Source: Paenibacillus pinistramenti
GTDB lineage: Bacteria > Bacillota > Bacilli > Paenibacillales > Paenibacillaceae
DNA length: 64,000 nucleotides
Assembly: GCF_005869875.1 (NCBI RefSeq)
Contig: NZ_VAWG01000006.1
Location: forward strand, 62,001 to 126,000
Direction of reading: 5' to 3'
Part shown: positions 56,866 through 64,000 of the stretch, in pieces
How the letters are laid out: every line of letters begins with the position of its first letter
How positions within the stretch are numbered: position 1 is the stretch's first letter
Position numbers and translations under genes: made by a program
The notes under the pieces: generated by a model
Databases searched by the model: none
What the model was told of the DNA's origin: nothing
What the model saw: the letters and a program-made list of their open reading frames with translations, nothing else

Positions 56866-57492
56866 TTATCCTTGTGAGACAGACCCGCCAAATTGTCTGC
56901 TGTACCAGTCTTTAGCCGCTTCCGCTTCCGCTCTGGACAGCTGGTGTCCCATGCTCTCCCAATGAGCCGTCACCTCAGCCCCGGCTCCCAGCAGCAGCCC
57001 GGCCAGTTCCTCCGTTTCGCTGCTGCGGACAAGCGGGTCGTTCGTGCCTGCCCCGATAAATACCGGCAGCCCCGGTGATGCAGGAAGCTCCACATTCCGC
57101 AGCGGCACCATCGGATGGAAGAGAATCGCTCCCTTCACTGCGGAAGGATAGTGAAACAACAGGCTTGCGATGATATTGGCTCCGTTGGAATATCCTACCG
57201 CAATAAGATTGCTGCGGTCAAACCCATACTTCTCCGCCGCTTCGTCCAGATATTCATATACTTCCCGGGTGCGGGCGATCAGGTCCTGCTCATCAAACAC
57301 GCCTTCCGCCAGGCGTCTGAAGAACCGGGGCATGCCGTTCTCCAGCACATTGCCGCGGAGGCCGAGGACGGACGACTCCGGCGAGATCATTTCCGCGAGC
57401 GGCAGCAGGTCGCGCTCGGTGCCGCCTGTGCCGTGAAACATAACAAAGGTCGGCGCGTCAGGTCGGGTTCCTTGTACAAATACATGTCTCAT
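56866..57492 (-). CDS. mhqD: Alpha/beta hydrolase, MhqD-like carboxylesterase
   Basis: A 208-residue alpha/beta hydrolase of the phospholipase/carboxylesterase group. Nucleophile serine in VGYSNGANI, acid D in GAGTNDPLVR, and histidine in SMGHQLS; the oxyanion loop is FHGTGGTERDLL. MhqD-type hydrolases are induced by quinones together with the ring-cleaving dioxygenase. The ATG at 57492 has GGAGGAGG about 8 bases upstream and starts 1 base after the dioxygenase stop region. Confidence 0.88.
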   Translation of the reverse strand: MRHVFVQGTRPDAPTFVMFHGTGGTERDLLPLAEMISPESSVLGLRGNVLENGMPRFFRRLAEGVFDEQDLIARTREVYEYLDEAAEKYGFDRSNLIAVGYSNGANIIASLLFHYPSAVKGAILFHPMVPLRNVELPASPGLPVFIGAGTNDPLVRSSETEELAGLLLGAGAEVTAHWESMGHQLSRAEAEAAKDWYSRQFGGSVSQG

Positions 57493-57493
57493 C

Positions 57494-58450
57494 TTATTTA
57501 TCCTCCTCCAGCACTCTGACTTCAATCGGCAGCAGAATCGATTCGATGGCCTCACGCTGAGGTTCGTACCAGGAAGGCAGCTTCAGCTCCAGCCCAAGCT
57601 CTTCGGCCGGCTCATCGACTGCAAAGCCCGGAGGATCGGTGGCGATTTCAAACAGGATACCGCCCTCCTCGCGGAAATACAAGGCTTTGAAATACTGGCG
57701 CTCTACGATCCCCGTTGTACCAAAGCCGTGTTTGGACACCTGTCTGTTCCACTCCAGATGCTCGTCGTAGTCTTTTGCTCTCCAGGCAATATGGTGGACC
57801 GTCCCCGCCCCGCCTGCTCCCCAAGGCACGTCAGCTGCCGGAACGTCGATGATGTTGCCTAGCTCACCCTGCGCCTTGAAGCGGATGAAGCCATTTTCCT
57901 CGCCGGCAAGCGTCATGCCCAGCACCTCGGTCAGCACCTTTCTTGTCGAAGCCGAATTTGCGCTGTACAGGACGACCCCGCCGAAGCCTTTAATCGCTTT
58001 ATCCGCCGGTACGCCGCCAAACGACCATGTGCTGGCCGGACCTTCTTCACGCTCTACCAGCTCCAGCTTCAGTCCTTCATTATCGCTGAACTGCAGATAA
58101 TCCTCACCGAAACGGGAAGCCTTCATGACGGAAATGCCGAACCTGCGCAGCCGTTCCTCCCAGAATGGAAGCGCGCCGGCAGGGACAACATAAGTGGTAA
58201 TTCCCACCTGTCCGCCGCCGATGCGGCCTCTGCGCGAACCCGGAGCCGGAAAGAAGGTGATGATCGTTCCCGGCGAGCCGCCTTCATTCCCGAAATACAG
58301 ATGATAAATTTCCGGCGCATCGAAGTTAATCGTCTTCTTCACCAGACGAAGCCCCAGAACTCCAGCGTAAAAATCAACATTAGCCTGCGGATCACCCGCA
58401 AAGGCCGTAATATGGTGGATACCTGCTGTTTGCATGTTTTGCGTACTCAT
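57494..58450 (-). CDS. mhqO: Ring-cleaving dioxygenase, MhqO/MhqA-like (VOC superfamily)
   Basis: A 318-residue extradiol-type dioxygenase with two vicinal-oxygen-chelate modules. Candidate Fe(II) ligands are a His in IHHITAFAGD, a His in TVHHIAWRAKD and Glu in GGILFEIATDPPGF. The family opens hydroquinone or catechol rings. First gene of the Mhq operon: AAAGGAG precedes the ATG by 10 bases. The leader upstream holds a roughly 132-bp inverted-repeat element, and the tandem MhqR-type boxes lie beyond it. Confidence 0.92.
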   Translation of the reverse strand: MSTQNMQTAGIHHITAFAGDPQANVDFYAGVLGLRLVKKTINFDAPEIYHLYFGNEGGSPGTIITFFPAPGSRRGRIGGGQVGITTYVVPAGALPFWEERLRRFGISVMKASRFGEDYLQFSDNEGLKLELVEREEGPASTWSFGGVPADKAIKGFGGVVLYSANSASTRKVLTEVLGMTLAGEENGFIRFKAQGELGNIIDVPAADVPWGAGGAGTVHHIAWRAKDYDEHLEWNRQVSKHGFGTTGIVERQYFKALYFREEGGILFEIATDPPGFAVDEPAEELGLELKLPSWYEPQREAIESILLPIEVRVLEEDK

Positions 58451-58472
58451 GATTAATCGCTCCTTTGGATTA

Positions 58473-58604
58473 TATAGACTGAACTTTAAATGGCATTTTG
58501 GGGCTGGTACGGGAAAGATTCCTGCGGTCGCTGTTGTTCGGCGGACACTTATGTTTCTTCGGAATCCTTTCCCTCCCTTGCAGCATTCTATCGTTCAGTC
58601 TATA
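58473..58604. mobile_element. Putative 132-bp MITE-like inverted-repeat element
   Basis: TATAGACTGAAC at 58473-58484 and its exact reverse complement at 58593-58604 enclose a second, inner inverted repeat (GGGAAAGATTCC near 58508 and GGAATCCTTTCCC near 58561). The ends start with TA, which could be a TA target duplication as for IS630/mariner-type MITEs. The nature as a mobile element is inferred; no other copy is seen in this window. Confidence 0.45.
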
Positions 58605-58630
58605 AAGTGAATTTATTATTCAAACATTAG

Positions 58631-58663
58631 TTATCTTTAAGTAAATTATCTTTAATTAAAGAT
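58631..58663. promoter_or_regulatory. Tandem MhqR-type operator boxes
   Basis: ATCTTTAATTAAAGAT (58648-58663) is a perfect 16-bp palindrome with the ATCT...AGAT ends of the MhqR box. A second imperfect copy lies 15 bp upstream on the plus strand. They are likely operators for the MarR regulator of the dioxygenase operon. Confidence 0.6.
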
Positions 58664-58739
58664 TAATTGATTCCTGACCTTTTGTCAAGTACTGAATAAT
58701 AGTAAGTTATATCTCTCGACATGCTCTCGATATTCAGCA

Positions 58740-58769
58740 TTGACATGAAACCTGATGGTTTCCTATAAT
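58740..58769 (+). promoter_or_regulatory. Sigma-A promoter of the SRPBCC-arsR operon
   Basis: TTGACA (58740-58745), an 18-base spacer and TATAAT (58764-58769): both hexamers are perfect consensus. Confidence 0.85.
58747..58762. promoter_or_regulatory. ArsR-type operator 1 in the promoter spacer
   Basis: GAAACCTGATGGTTTC, with GAAACC/GGTTTC arms, lies between the -35 and -10. Confidence 0.75.
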
Positions 58770-58778
58770 AAACAACAA

Positions 58779-58794
58779 GAAACCAATTGGTTTC
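58779..58794. promoter_or_regulatory. ArsR-type operator 2 (perfect palindrome)
   Basis: GAAACCAATTGGTTTC is a perfect 16-bp palindrome 32 bp (three turns) from operator 1, just past the transcription start. The ArsR protein encoded by the second gene is the obvious ligand. Confidence 0.75.
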
Positions 58795-58862
58795 ATTACT
58801 TAGATTAAGCGATCTTCTAACGGTTTCTAAAATGAATCCCAACCAACAACGGAGGTTATTTC

Positions 58863-59288
58863 ATGTCAGAGAATCAGCACGGTTTTTCCCCGGAAGTCCA
58901 CAAGCAGGCTGTCTTCAAAGCGCCAATCGAAAAAGTATGGGCGGCCGTAGCCACCTCAGACGGCATTGCCGCCTGGTTTATGCCCAATACGTTTGAGCCC
59001 GTAGTCGGGCATGAGTTCATCCTGAAGGCAGGCCCTTTTGGGGACTCCCCATGCAAGGTCACCGAGCTTGACCCGCCGACCCGGCTCAGCTTCACTTGGG
59101 GCAAGGACTGGACCCTTTCCTTTGAGCTGAAGGACCTTGGCGGCCAAACCGAATTCCACCTCTACCATAAAGGCTGGGATGCGGACAAAGTTACCGAGTT
59201 CGGCCAGCCGCATCCTGTCGTGCAGGAAAATATGGCAAATGGCTGGACAGGCCTTGTGGCCAAGCTCCAGGGACTGGTGGAGCAGTAA
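58863..59288 (+). CDS. SRPBCC (AHSA1-like) domain protein
   Basis: A 141-residue START/Bet v1-like fold of the AHSA1 family (VFKAPIEKVWAAVATSDGIAAWFMPN; WGKDWTLSFELKDLGGQTEFHLYHKGW). Such small proteins with a hydrophobic pocket are often paired with an ArsR regulator, and probably bind a ligand that is not known. GGAGG lies 8 bases before the ATG. First gene of the pair; the ArsR gene begins at the base after its stop. Confidence 0.92.
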   Translation: MSENQHGFSPEVHKQAVFKAPIEKVWAAVATSDGIAAWFMPNTFEPVVGHEFILKAGPFGDSPCKVTELDPPTRLSFTWGKDWTLSFELKDLGGQTEFHLYHKGWDADKVTEFGQPHPVVQENMANGWTGLVAKLQGLVEQ

Positions 59289-59687
59289 ATGTCACCGTCC
59301 GCTGCGAAGTCAGCCGCGAAGCACGATGTCTTCCAGGCCATCGCCGATCCGAGCCGGCGCAGGCTGCTGAAGCTGCTGGCGGAGAAGGAAATGCCGGTGA
59401 ACGAAATCTGCGGACATTTTGCAATGACCAGGACGGCTGTCTCCAAGCATCTGCGTATTCTGGCGGATTCCCGCCTTGTCAGTGTCCGGAAGGACGGCCG
59501 GGAAACCCGCTACAAGCTGGAGGCCGAGGGGCTGAAGGAAGTGAAGGAATGGGTCTCCTTCTACGAGCAGTACTGGGACAACAAGCTGTCCATGCTCCGT
59601 CATCTGGTGGAGAACGACGGGGCCGCTGTTCCGCTGCACGCAGCGGAGCGGCCGCAGGCGGCAGAACGCGGGGAGAATGCGGAGTGA
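59289..59687 (+). CDS. ArsR family transcriptional regulator
   Basis: A 132-residue winged-helix regulator (VFQAIADPSRRRLLKLLAEKEMPVNEIC; MTRTAVSKHLRILADSRLVSVRKDGRETRYKLE). It lacks the metal-binding cysteines of arsenic sensors and belongs to the SdpR-like non-metal group. Directly abuts the SRPBCC gene. It probably represses its own operon through the two GAAACC...GGTTTC sites. The C-terminal tail is rich in Ala, Glu and Arg and looks disordered. Confidence 0.93.
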   Translation: MSPSAAKSAAKHDVFQAIADPSRRRLLKLLAEKEMPVNEICGHFAMTRTAVSKHLRILADSRLVSVRKDGRETRYKLEAEGLKEVKEWVSFYEQYWDNKLSMLRHLVENDGAAVPLHAAERPQAAERGENAE

Positions 59688-59715
59688 TTGGATCGTGCAG
59701 TAATTTGATAGTAGA

Positions 59716-59753
59716 AAGCAAAAAAGACGCATTTATTTGCGTCTTTTTTGCTT
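59716..59753. terminator. Bidirectional terminator between arsR and dinB
   Basis: AAGCAAAAAAGACGCA and TGCGTCTTTTTTGCTT form a perfect 16-bp stem with a 6-nt loop. T runs lie inside the stem on either strand. Confidence 0.88.
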
Positions 59754-59794
59754 GAGTCTCAAATCTATTTTCCATGTCAAGCTCTAGCTGCCGA

Positions 59795-60313
59795 TCAAAC
59801 CTGCAGATACTTCTCCCTCAGCACACCCAGCGTGTGCAGCTCATGCCCTGCAATGATGTAAGCCAAAGCGCGGACCGTTGTCGGGTATCCGTTAACCGTC
59901 CCTTGGCGCGGCCAGGCTTCCTCCGACAACCCGTCTAACAGCGTCAAGGTTGCCGTCCGCACTGCGGTGTAATCCTTGGCAATCTCCTCGAAGGTCCGGC
60001 TGATCACTGCACCATTGCGGACATACTCATCCTGGTCAAAGCCCGGAAAAGGCGTCTGGTCCCCTCTCGCGACACCCAGCAGGCGGTAGCTCATCACCCG
60101 CTCCGTATCAATCATGTGGCTAAGCGTTTCTTTAACCGTCCATTTATCCGGCGCATAGCGGACTTCCCCCAGCTCCTCCGGAAGCTTGTCGATCCAGTCG
60201 CTCACCTCATGAAGCCTGCCGGCAAGCAGGTCCGTAATTTCGCCGTCCGGCACCTTGGCAATGTACCCCGCAGTATATTCCGGATATTCCCCAGGCTGTG
60301 GTCTGTTGGTCAT
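59795..60313 (-). CDS. DinB family protein (DinB_2 / metal-dependent hydrolase fold)
   Basis: A 172-residue four-helix-bundle protein of the DinB-like superfamily. Putative metal ligands are histidines in ETLSHMIDTERV and in AGHELHTLGVLREKYL. The family includes thiol-S-transferases and DNA-damage-inducible proteins of unknown activity. GGTGGG precedes the ATG. Monocistronic, ending at the shared terminator. Confidence 0.88.
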   Translation of the reverse strand: MTNRPQPGEYPEYTAGYIAKVPDGEITDLLAGRLHEVSDWIDKLPEELGEVRYAPDKWTVKETLSHMIDTERVMSYRLLGVARGDQTPFPGFDQDEYVRNGAVISRTFEEIAKDYTAVRTATLTLLDGLSEEAWPRQGTVNGYPTTVRALAYIIAGHELHTLGVLREKYLQV

Positions 60314-60513
60314 TGGAATCCCACCTTTTGGATTTTTTATCTACAATACTATAAATACGCTGCAAAATCAGCCCTCTTCTCTCGGCCCCGCCCCGCCCGG
60401 GAAAATAATAGGCTTGACTTTACGCAGAGCTTTAACGGCCCTTGACACCCGTGTGCTATATTAGAAAGGATTTACAACCCTAATCTGACCTATGATTGAT
60501 GGAGGGCATTTTT

Positions 60514-61119
60514 ATGTACCAGCATATAAACCGGAATTTTGAAGAAGTAGACTTCAGTACCCAGGATTTAAAATATGGCGAGCTGATCAGCTGCACCTTT
60601 ACCCGCTGCTCGTTCGCGAACGGCTCCCTGGAGGAGATCTCCTCTGCCGGCTGCCGGTTTATCGAGTGTAATTTCCGCGGGGCTTCGTTAAACGGCTCCA
60701 TTCATAAGGAATCCGCATTCGAGAACTGTAACTTCAGCGGTGCAAACCTTTATGTGTCCAAATTTGAGGACTGCAAAATGATGGGGTCCGACTTCACCGG
60801 CTCCAATCTGGACGGGTTCTCCATTGTCAAAGGGGACTGGTCCTACACCAATTTGAGGCATACCCGGCTGGCTAAGCAGGATTTGCGCGGCGTTAATTTC
60901 GTAGAGGCTGACCTGTCGGGGGCCAATCTGGAGAAGGCCGATTTAAGAGACAGTGATTTGACCATGGCGGTCATGGACAAAGCGAATGTCTACGGGGCCG
61001 ATGCCAGGGGCGCGGTGATGGAAGGCGTCGATTTCAAGTCTTTTTCGATTGCAGGCCTGAAAATGGACAAGGAGCAGTGCGTCTGGGTCGCCCAGTCTTA
61101 TGGGGCAAAGATTGGGTAG
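60514..61119 (+). CDS. Pentapeptide-repeat protein, Qnr-like
   Basis: A 201-residue right-handed beta-helix protein built of A(D/N)LxX repeats (CSFANGSLEE, CNFRGASLNG, FSGANLYVSK, ADLSGANLEKADLRDSDLT). Length and the break before a C-terminal hydrophobic stretch (FSIAGLKMDKEQCVWVAQSYGA) resemble Qnr proteins, which mimic DNA and protect gyrase from quinolones. Whether this one does so is unknown. ATG 60514 has GGAGGG 8 bases upstream. A decayed epimerase follows at once in the same frame. Confidence 0.88.
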   Translation: MYQHINRNFEEVDFSTQDLKYGELISCTFTRCSFANGSLEEISSAGCRFIECNFRGASLNGSIHKESAFENCNFSGANLYVSKFEDCKMMGSDFTGSNLDGFSIVKGDWSYTNLRHTRLAKQDLRGVNFVEADLSGANLEKADLRDSDLTMAVMDKANVYGADARGAVMEGVDFKSFSIAGLKMDKEQCVWVAQSYGAKIG

Positions 61120-61647
61120 CGTGTCAGCGTTGAACTGCATCACCGCGGAAAGCTTCAGGTCGTCATTGGCCGAGGGTCCGACTTCTTCGGGCCAGGTGTA
61201 ACGGATTCGTCCGCTGGCGAAAGGATGTTTCAGCCTCTCACCATGGGCAAGGCTGCTTCTGTATTAGGGAAACCCGATCGGAAGCATACATTTACGTTCA
61301 TTGATGACTTTGGGAGAGCGCTCGTGACGCTTGGACAATCAGAGGATACGTATGGAGAGGCTTGGCATGTACCGAATGCTGATGCGGTACCCGTGACAAG
61401 ATTTGTAGAATTAGCCGCACAGCTTGCTGGTGTTGAGGCCAGGATAAAGCCAATGGGGAAGGGAATGCTGCGCATTGGCGGGTTATTCATTCCCGGAGCA
61501 AGGGAAAGCATCGAGATGTTCTATCAATTTGAGAAAGAGTTTGTTGTAAGCAGCAGAAAATTTACGGACCGGTTCGGGCAGCGGGCAACACCACTGGAAG
61601 AGTCGCTGGCCGCTACAATCGACTGGTATCGAACCCGAAGATCCTAG
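61120..61647 (+). pseudogene. 5'-truncated NAD-dependent epimerase remnant
   Basis: In the same frame as, and right after, the pentapeptide gene's stop, about 175 codons read like the C-terminal half of an extended SDR epimerase: GKLQVVIGRGSDFFGPGVTD, FTFIDDFGRALVTLG, EAWHVPNADAVPV and LEESLAATIDWYRT. The N-terminal Rossmann NAD-binding half is missing and no start or ribosome site is apparent (ATG 61225 sits inside the domain). It is best read as a deletion relic joined to the end of the pentapeptide gene. Confidence 0.85.
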
Positions 61648-61712
61648 TAGTAGATCATACATTGCGCTAAAGGGAAACGATTATTTACTGCTGACATTTG
61701 GCTAAAAAGTTT

Positions 61713-61747
61713 GCAGCCGCCGGTCAGAAACCGGCGGCTGCTTTATT
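61713..61747. terminator. Terminator downstream of the epimerase remnant
   Basis: A perfect 12-bp stem (GCAGCCGCCGGT / ACCGGCGGCTGC) with a 5-nt loop is followed by TTTATT on the plus strand and AAACTTTTTAG on the minus strand. It therefore serves both directions. Confidence 0.88.
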
Positions 61748-61837
61748 GGTGCTGCAGTTACGCTCCTTGCAAAATGCTCACCTCACTCTGCTCACTCTGA
61801 TCCTCTGGTCCTTCTCCCTCTCCGAATCTTAGGCTTA

Positions 61838-62413
61838 TTATTCCGGACTGCAGTCTATCTGCTTGATCACCCTTGCCGGGTTGCCGCCAACGACAACATT
61901 GTCCGGGACATCCTTTGTAACGACAGCCCCGGATGCAATGACTACATTGTTTCCGATCTTGACGCCTGGATTAATGACTGCCCGGCCGCCGATCCAAACG
62001 TTATCGCCAATGGCAACCGGCTTGCCGTATTCTGCTCCGGAGATCCGCTCCCCGGCATCCAGAGGATGAGTGGCCGTATAAATGTGGACGCCCGGCGCGA
62101 TGAAGCAGTTGTCCCCGATCCGGATTTCGCACACGTCGAGGAACACGCAGTCAAAGTTCGCAAAGAAGTTCTCGCCGACGTGGATGTTATAGCCGTAATC
62201 ACAGCGGAAGGACGGCTCTACATAATACTGGCTGCCTACTGAACCGAACAGCTCCCGCAGAATTGCCTTTCTTTCTTCCTCTTCCAGCTCATGCGACTGG
62301 TTGAACAGGCGCGTCAGCCGGCGTGCGTTCAGGCGCTCCTTGACCAGCTCAGGGTCGCCCGCCTGATAGAGCTCGCCGTTTAACATTTTTTCTTTCTCCG
62401 ATTGGGTATGCAT
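61838..62413 (-). CDS. maa: Maltose O-acetyltransferase (Maa/LacA/NodL family)
   Basis: A 191-residue left-handed beta-helix acetyltransferase. An N-terminal helical segment ([24 protein letters not shown]) precedes the hexapeptide-repeat coil. The catalytic histidine is in [11 protein letters not shown], and [21 protein letters not shown] closes the active site. Maa enzymes acetylate maltose, glucose or other sugars with acetyl-CoA. Cotranscribed with the MFS transporter upstream (18 bases). Confidence 0.93.
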   Translation of the reverse strand: MHTQSEKEKMLNGELYQAGDPELVKERLNARRLTRLFNQSHELEEEERKAILRELFGSVGSQYYVEPSFRCDYGYNIHVGENFFANFDCVFLDVCEIRIGDNCFIAPGVHIYTATHPLDAGERISGAEYGKPVAIGDNVWIGGRAVINPGVKIGNNVVIASGAVVTKDVPDNVVVGGNPARVIKQIDCSPE

Positions 62414-62431
62414 TCCGTTTGATTCCTTTCT

Positions 62432-63685
62432 CTATACAGCAGTATTTTTACCTTTACCTTGCCAATCTTTAGTCTGCGGCTGCCGGCTCAAAATATGATT
62501 GACCTTCTCCACACTCACCAGCATCACAACAATACAAGCAAGCACCACAAATGGAAAAATAGAGACGCTCAGCCTGGCAGCCAGATAGCCGAAGAGCGGC
62601 GGCAGAAGGGTAGATCCCGTATAGGCGACTGCCATCTGGTACCCTATCAGCTTGGCGGAGTTCTCCCGTCCAAAGCGCGCCGGCGTTTCATGAATCAGGC
62701 CCGGATAGACCGGGGCAAACCCCAGGCCGATCAGAACAAGCCCTCCGAGAATAAACGCAGGCTCCGGAAGCAGCAGCATCAGCCCTCCCGCAGCAGCGAG
62801 GAGCTGGCCGCACCGGATCAGCAGCCGGTTATGGACTTTAAAGGTAATAAAGCCGGTAATCATTCTGCCTAGCGTAATCCCGCCATAATACAAGGATATC
62901 CATAAAGCGGCTGTCTGGGCCGAGATCTCCCGCGCCCCCACAAGATAACTGGCCCCCCACAGCCCTGCCGTCGTTTCCGCTCCGCAGTAGAACAGGAACG
63001 AGATCAGTGTCGGCTTGACTCCCTTTATCCGCAGGACGCCGGTTCCGGGAATCTCCCCCAGCTGGGATGGAGCTGCTTCGGCCTGCTCCCGCCCCTCTTC
63101 GGCTCCGTTCTTCCGGCGTTCCTGTTCGCGCTCCGCTGCAACACGTCTCCATAGGGGGAGCGTAACGAACAAAATGAGAACGAGGATGAACTGGATGCCG
63201 GCTACGGCAGCATAACCGCTTTTCCAAGAGTTATGGTTCGCAATATAGAAAGACATAATGATCGGCCCCAGGGTCGCCCCTACTCCCCAGAAGCAGTGGA
63301 GCCAGTTCATATGATGGGCCTTATAATTCTCCGCAACATAGTGATTCAGCGCCGCATCCACAGAGCCTCCTCCCAAACCGAGCGGAATGGCCAGAAGGAC
63401 AAGCCAGATGATCGAATGAGCCATGGAAAAGCCCAGCAGAGCCCCGGCTGTCAGGAAGCAGCTGATCAGCGTAACCCTGCCGGTGCCCAAACGCTGCACG
63501 ATACGGCCGCTGGCCAGGCTGGACACGATCGTCCCTCCTGCCACAATCATGGACAGTACACCGGCAGAACCGACTGAGGAGCCCAAATCCGGCCACATCA
63601 CCGGCCAGGCCGAGCCAAGCAGCGAATCCGGAAGTCCCAGGCTGATAAAAGCCAGATAGATAATGATCAAAAACCATGCAGCCAT
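62432..63685 (-). CDS. MFS sugar-type transporter (FucP-like)
   Basis: A 417-residue membrane protein with about 12 helices and the MFS loop RIVQRLGTGRVTLISC. The segment IPLGLGGGSVDAALNHYVAENY resembles FucP/YfkF-type transporters of fucose or hexoses. A hydrophilic loop (REQERRKNGAEEGREQAEAA) lies between helices 6 and 7. Between a ROK protein and a sugar acetyltransferase, so an importer or exporter of a sugar is likely. Its substrate is unknown. The GGAGGGGG site is about 13 bases before the ATG. Confidence 0.9.
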   Translation of the reverse strand: MAAWFLIIIYLAFISLGLPDSLLGSAWPVMWPDLGSSVGSAGVLSMIVAGGTIVSSLASGRIVQRLGTGRVTLISCFLTAGALLGFSMAHSIIWLVLLAIPLGLGGGSVDAALNHYVAENYKAHHMNWLHCFWGVGATLGPIIMSFYIANHNSWKSGYAAVAGIQFILVLILFVTLPLWRRVAAEREQERRKNGAEEGREQAEAAPSQLGEIPGTGVLRIKGVKPTLISFLFYCGAETTAGLWGASYLVGAREISAQTAALWISLYYGGITLGRMITGFITFKVHNRLLIRCGQLLAAAGGLMLLLPEPAFILGGLVLIGLGFAPVYPGLIHETPARFGRENSAKLIGYQMAVAYTGSTLLPPLFGYLAARLSVSIFPFVVLACIVVMLVSVEKVNHILSRQPQTKDWQGKGKNTAV

Positions 63686-63744
63686 GTTAATTCTTATTCC
63701 CCCTCCATTATTGTCTGTGACGGCTGAAGTGGCTGCCGGCGGCC

Positions 63745-64000
63745 TCAGCGCCGCTTCTCCACCAGCTTGAGCGAATACGTAAGGCTCTCCAGCGTCATTC
63801 GGATCAAGCCGTACATATAATCCTCATCCGGATGCTCCAGCAGCAGCAGCTTTGGCATATGCATGGCCGGGATAACGTTCAGGCATTCCTGACGGATCTG
63901 CTCTACATCGCCTGGCCGCATCAGACTCCCCGTCAGCGCAATCATCTCCGGATTAAGGACGGCAATCAGACTGGATACTGCCCGGGCAGCTATAGAGCAG
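63745..64000 (-). CDS. ROK family protein, C-terminal end only
   Basis: The reverse strand carries the last 84 residues of a protein continuing beyond the window: AARAVSSLIAVLNPEMIALTGS then LMRPGDVEQIRQECLN and a C-terminal MYGLIRMTLESLTYSL. NPEMIALTG is characteristic of the C-terminal domain of ROK sugar kinases and regulators. The N-terminus is not seen, so whether it is a regulator with a helix-turn-helix or a kinase cannot be told. It lies 59 bases upstream of the MFS gene and is probably cotranscribed with it. Confidence 0.75.
   Translation of the reverse strand, partial: CSIAARAVSSLIAVLNPEMIALTGSLMRPGDVEQIRQECLNVIPAMHMPKLLLLEHPDEDYMYGLIRMTLESLTYSLKLVEKRR

Larger units (their letters stand above)
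58451..58862. promoter_or_regulatory. Divergent intergenic region with Mhq boxes, a MITE-like element and SRPBCC promoter
   Basis: From left to right: the RBS of the dioxygenase gene, a 132-bp inverted-repeat element (58473-58604), tandem 15-bp TTATCTTTAAGTAAA / TTATCTTTAATTAAA units (58631-58660), then the promoter and two palindromic operators of the SRPBCC/ArsR pair (58740-58794). A half site GGTTTC follows near 58820. Confidence 0.6.

Noticed and set aside
60414..60477. TTGACT and TTGACA elements upstream of the pentapeptide gene
   Set aside because: No -10 element lies at 16-18 bases from either, so I could not assign a promoter.

Overview
The window looks like a chromosomal segment of a Paenibacillus-type Gram-positive soil bacterium. 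The signs are strong AGGAGG ribosome sites with many TTG and GTG starts, lipobox-anchored ABC binding proteins, YesM/YesN-type two-component genes, triple-SLH surface proteins, a Bacillus-like Mhq quinone-response locus, and many secreted or intracellular glycosidases. I saw no rRNA, tRNA, CRISPR array, prophage or complete insertion sequence. Most of the window is ordinary housekeeping and carbohydrate-scavenging DNA; the less ordinary parts are surface proteins, exopolysaccharide genes and small repeats.

Layout. 1-1050: the end of a NUDIX hydrolase and a small membrane protein. 1.1-11 kb: a minus-strand sugar locus, transcribed response regulator (YesN type), sensor kinase (YesM type), then binding protein, two permeases and a LacZ beta-galactosidase, with a tandem catabolite-type operator before the binding protein. 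11.2-13.5 kb: a plus-strand nitrilase and two GNAT acetyltransferases. 13.6-18.7 kb: a large SLH surface protein and, divergently, a secreted GH12 glucanase with a cre site. 18.9-22.2 kb: a TetR/MFS efflux pair with two clear operators, and an Eis-like acetyltransferase.

22.3-36.6 kb: a 13-gene exopolysaccharide operon on the minus strand. It begins with a Wzz-like protein and a BY-kinase-like ATPase with two missing hallmarks. It continues with a dehydratase / phosphosugar transferase / acetyltransferase / aminotransferase set resembling EpsC-L-M-N (bacillosamine-type sugar), then four glycosyltransferases, a Wzy-like polymerase, a Wzx-like flippase and an E. coli-type UDP-glucose dehydrogenase. 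36.8-46.6 kb: a large secreted multidomain protein, a DUF4269 protein, and a second giant SLH protein whose frame is broken at a run of five C.

46.7-55.4 kb: a LacI regulator, a GH113-type mannanase and a five-gene Opp-like ABC transporter, read here as a manno-oligosaccharide uptake operon. Its promoter overlaps a cre/LacI-type operator. 55.6-58.7 kb: an MhqR-like regulated operon (ring-cleaving dioxygenase, hydrolase, flavin reductase, MarR regulator) with tandem operator boxes and a possible MITE in its leader. 58.7-61.7 kb: an autoregulated SRPBCC/ArsR pair, DinB, a Qnr-like pentapeptide protein and a decayed epimerase. 61.8-64 kb: maltose-type acetyltransferase, MFS transporter and the tail of a ROK protein.
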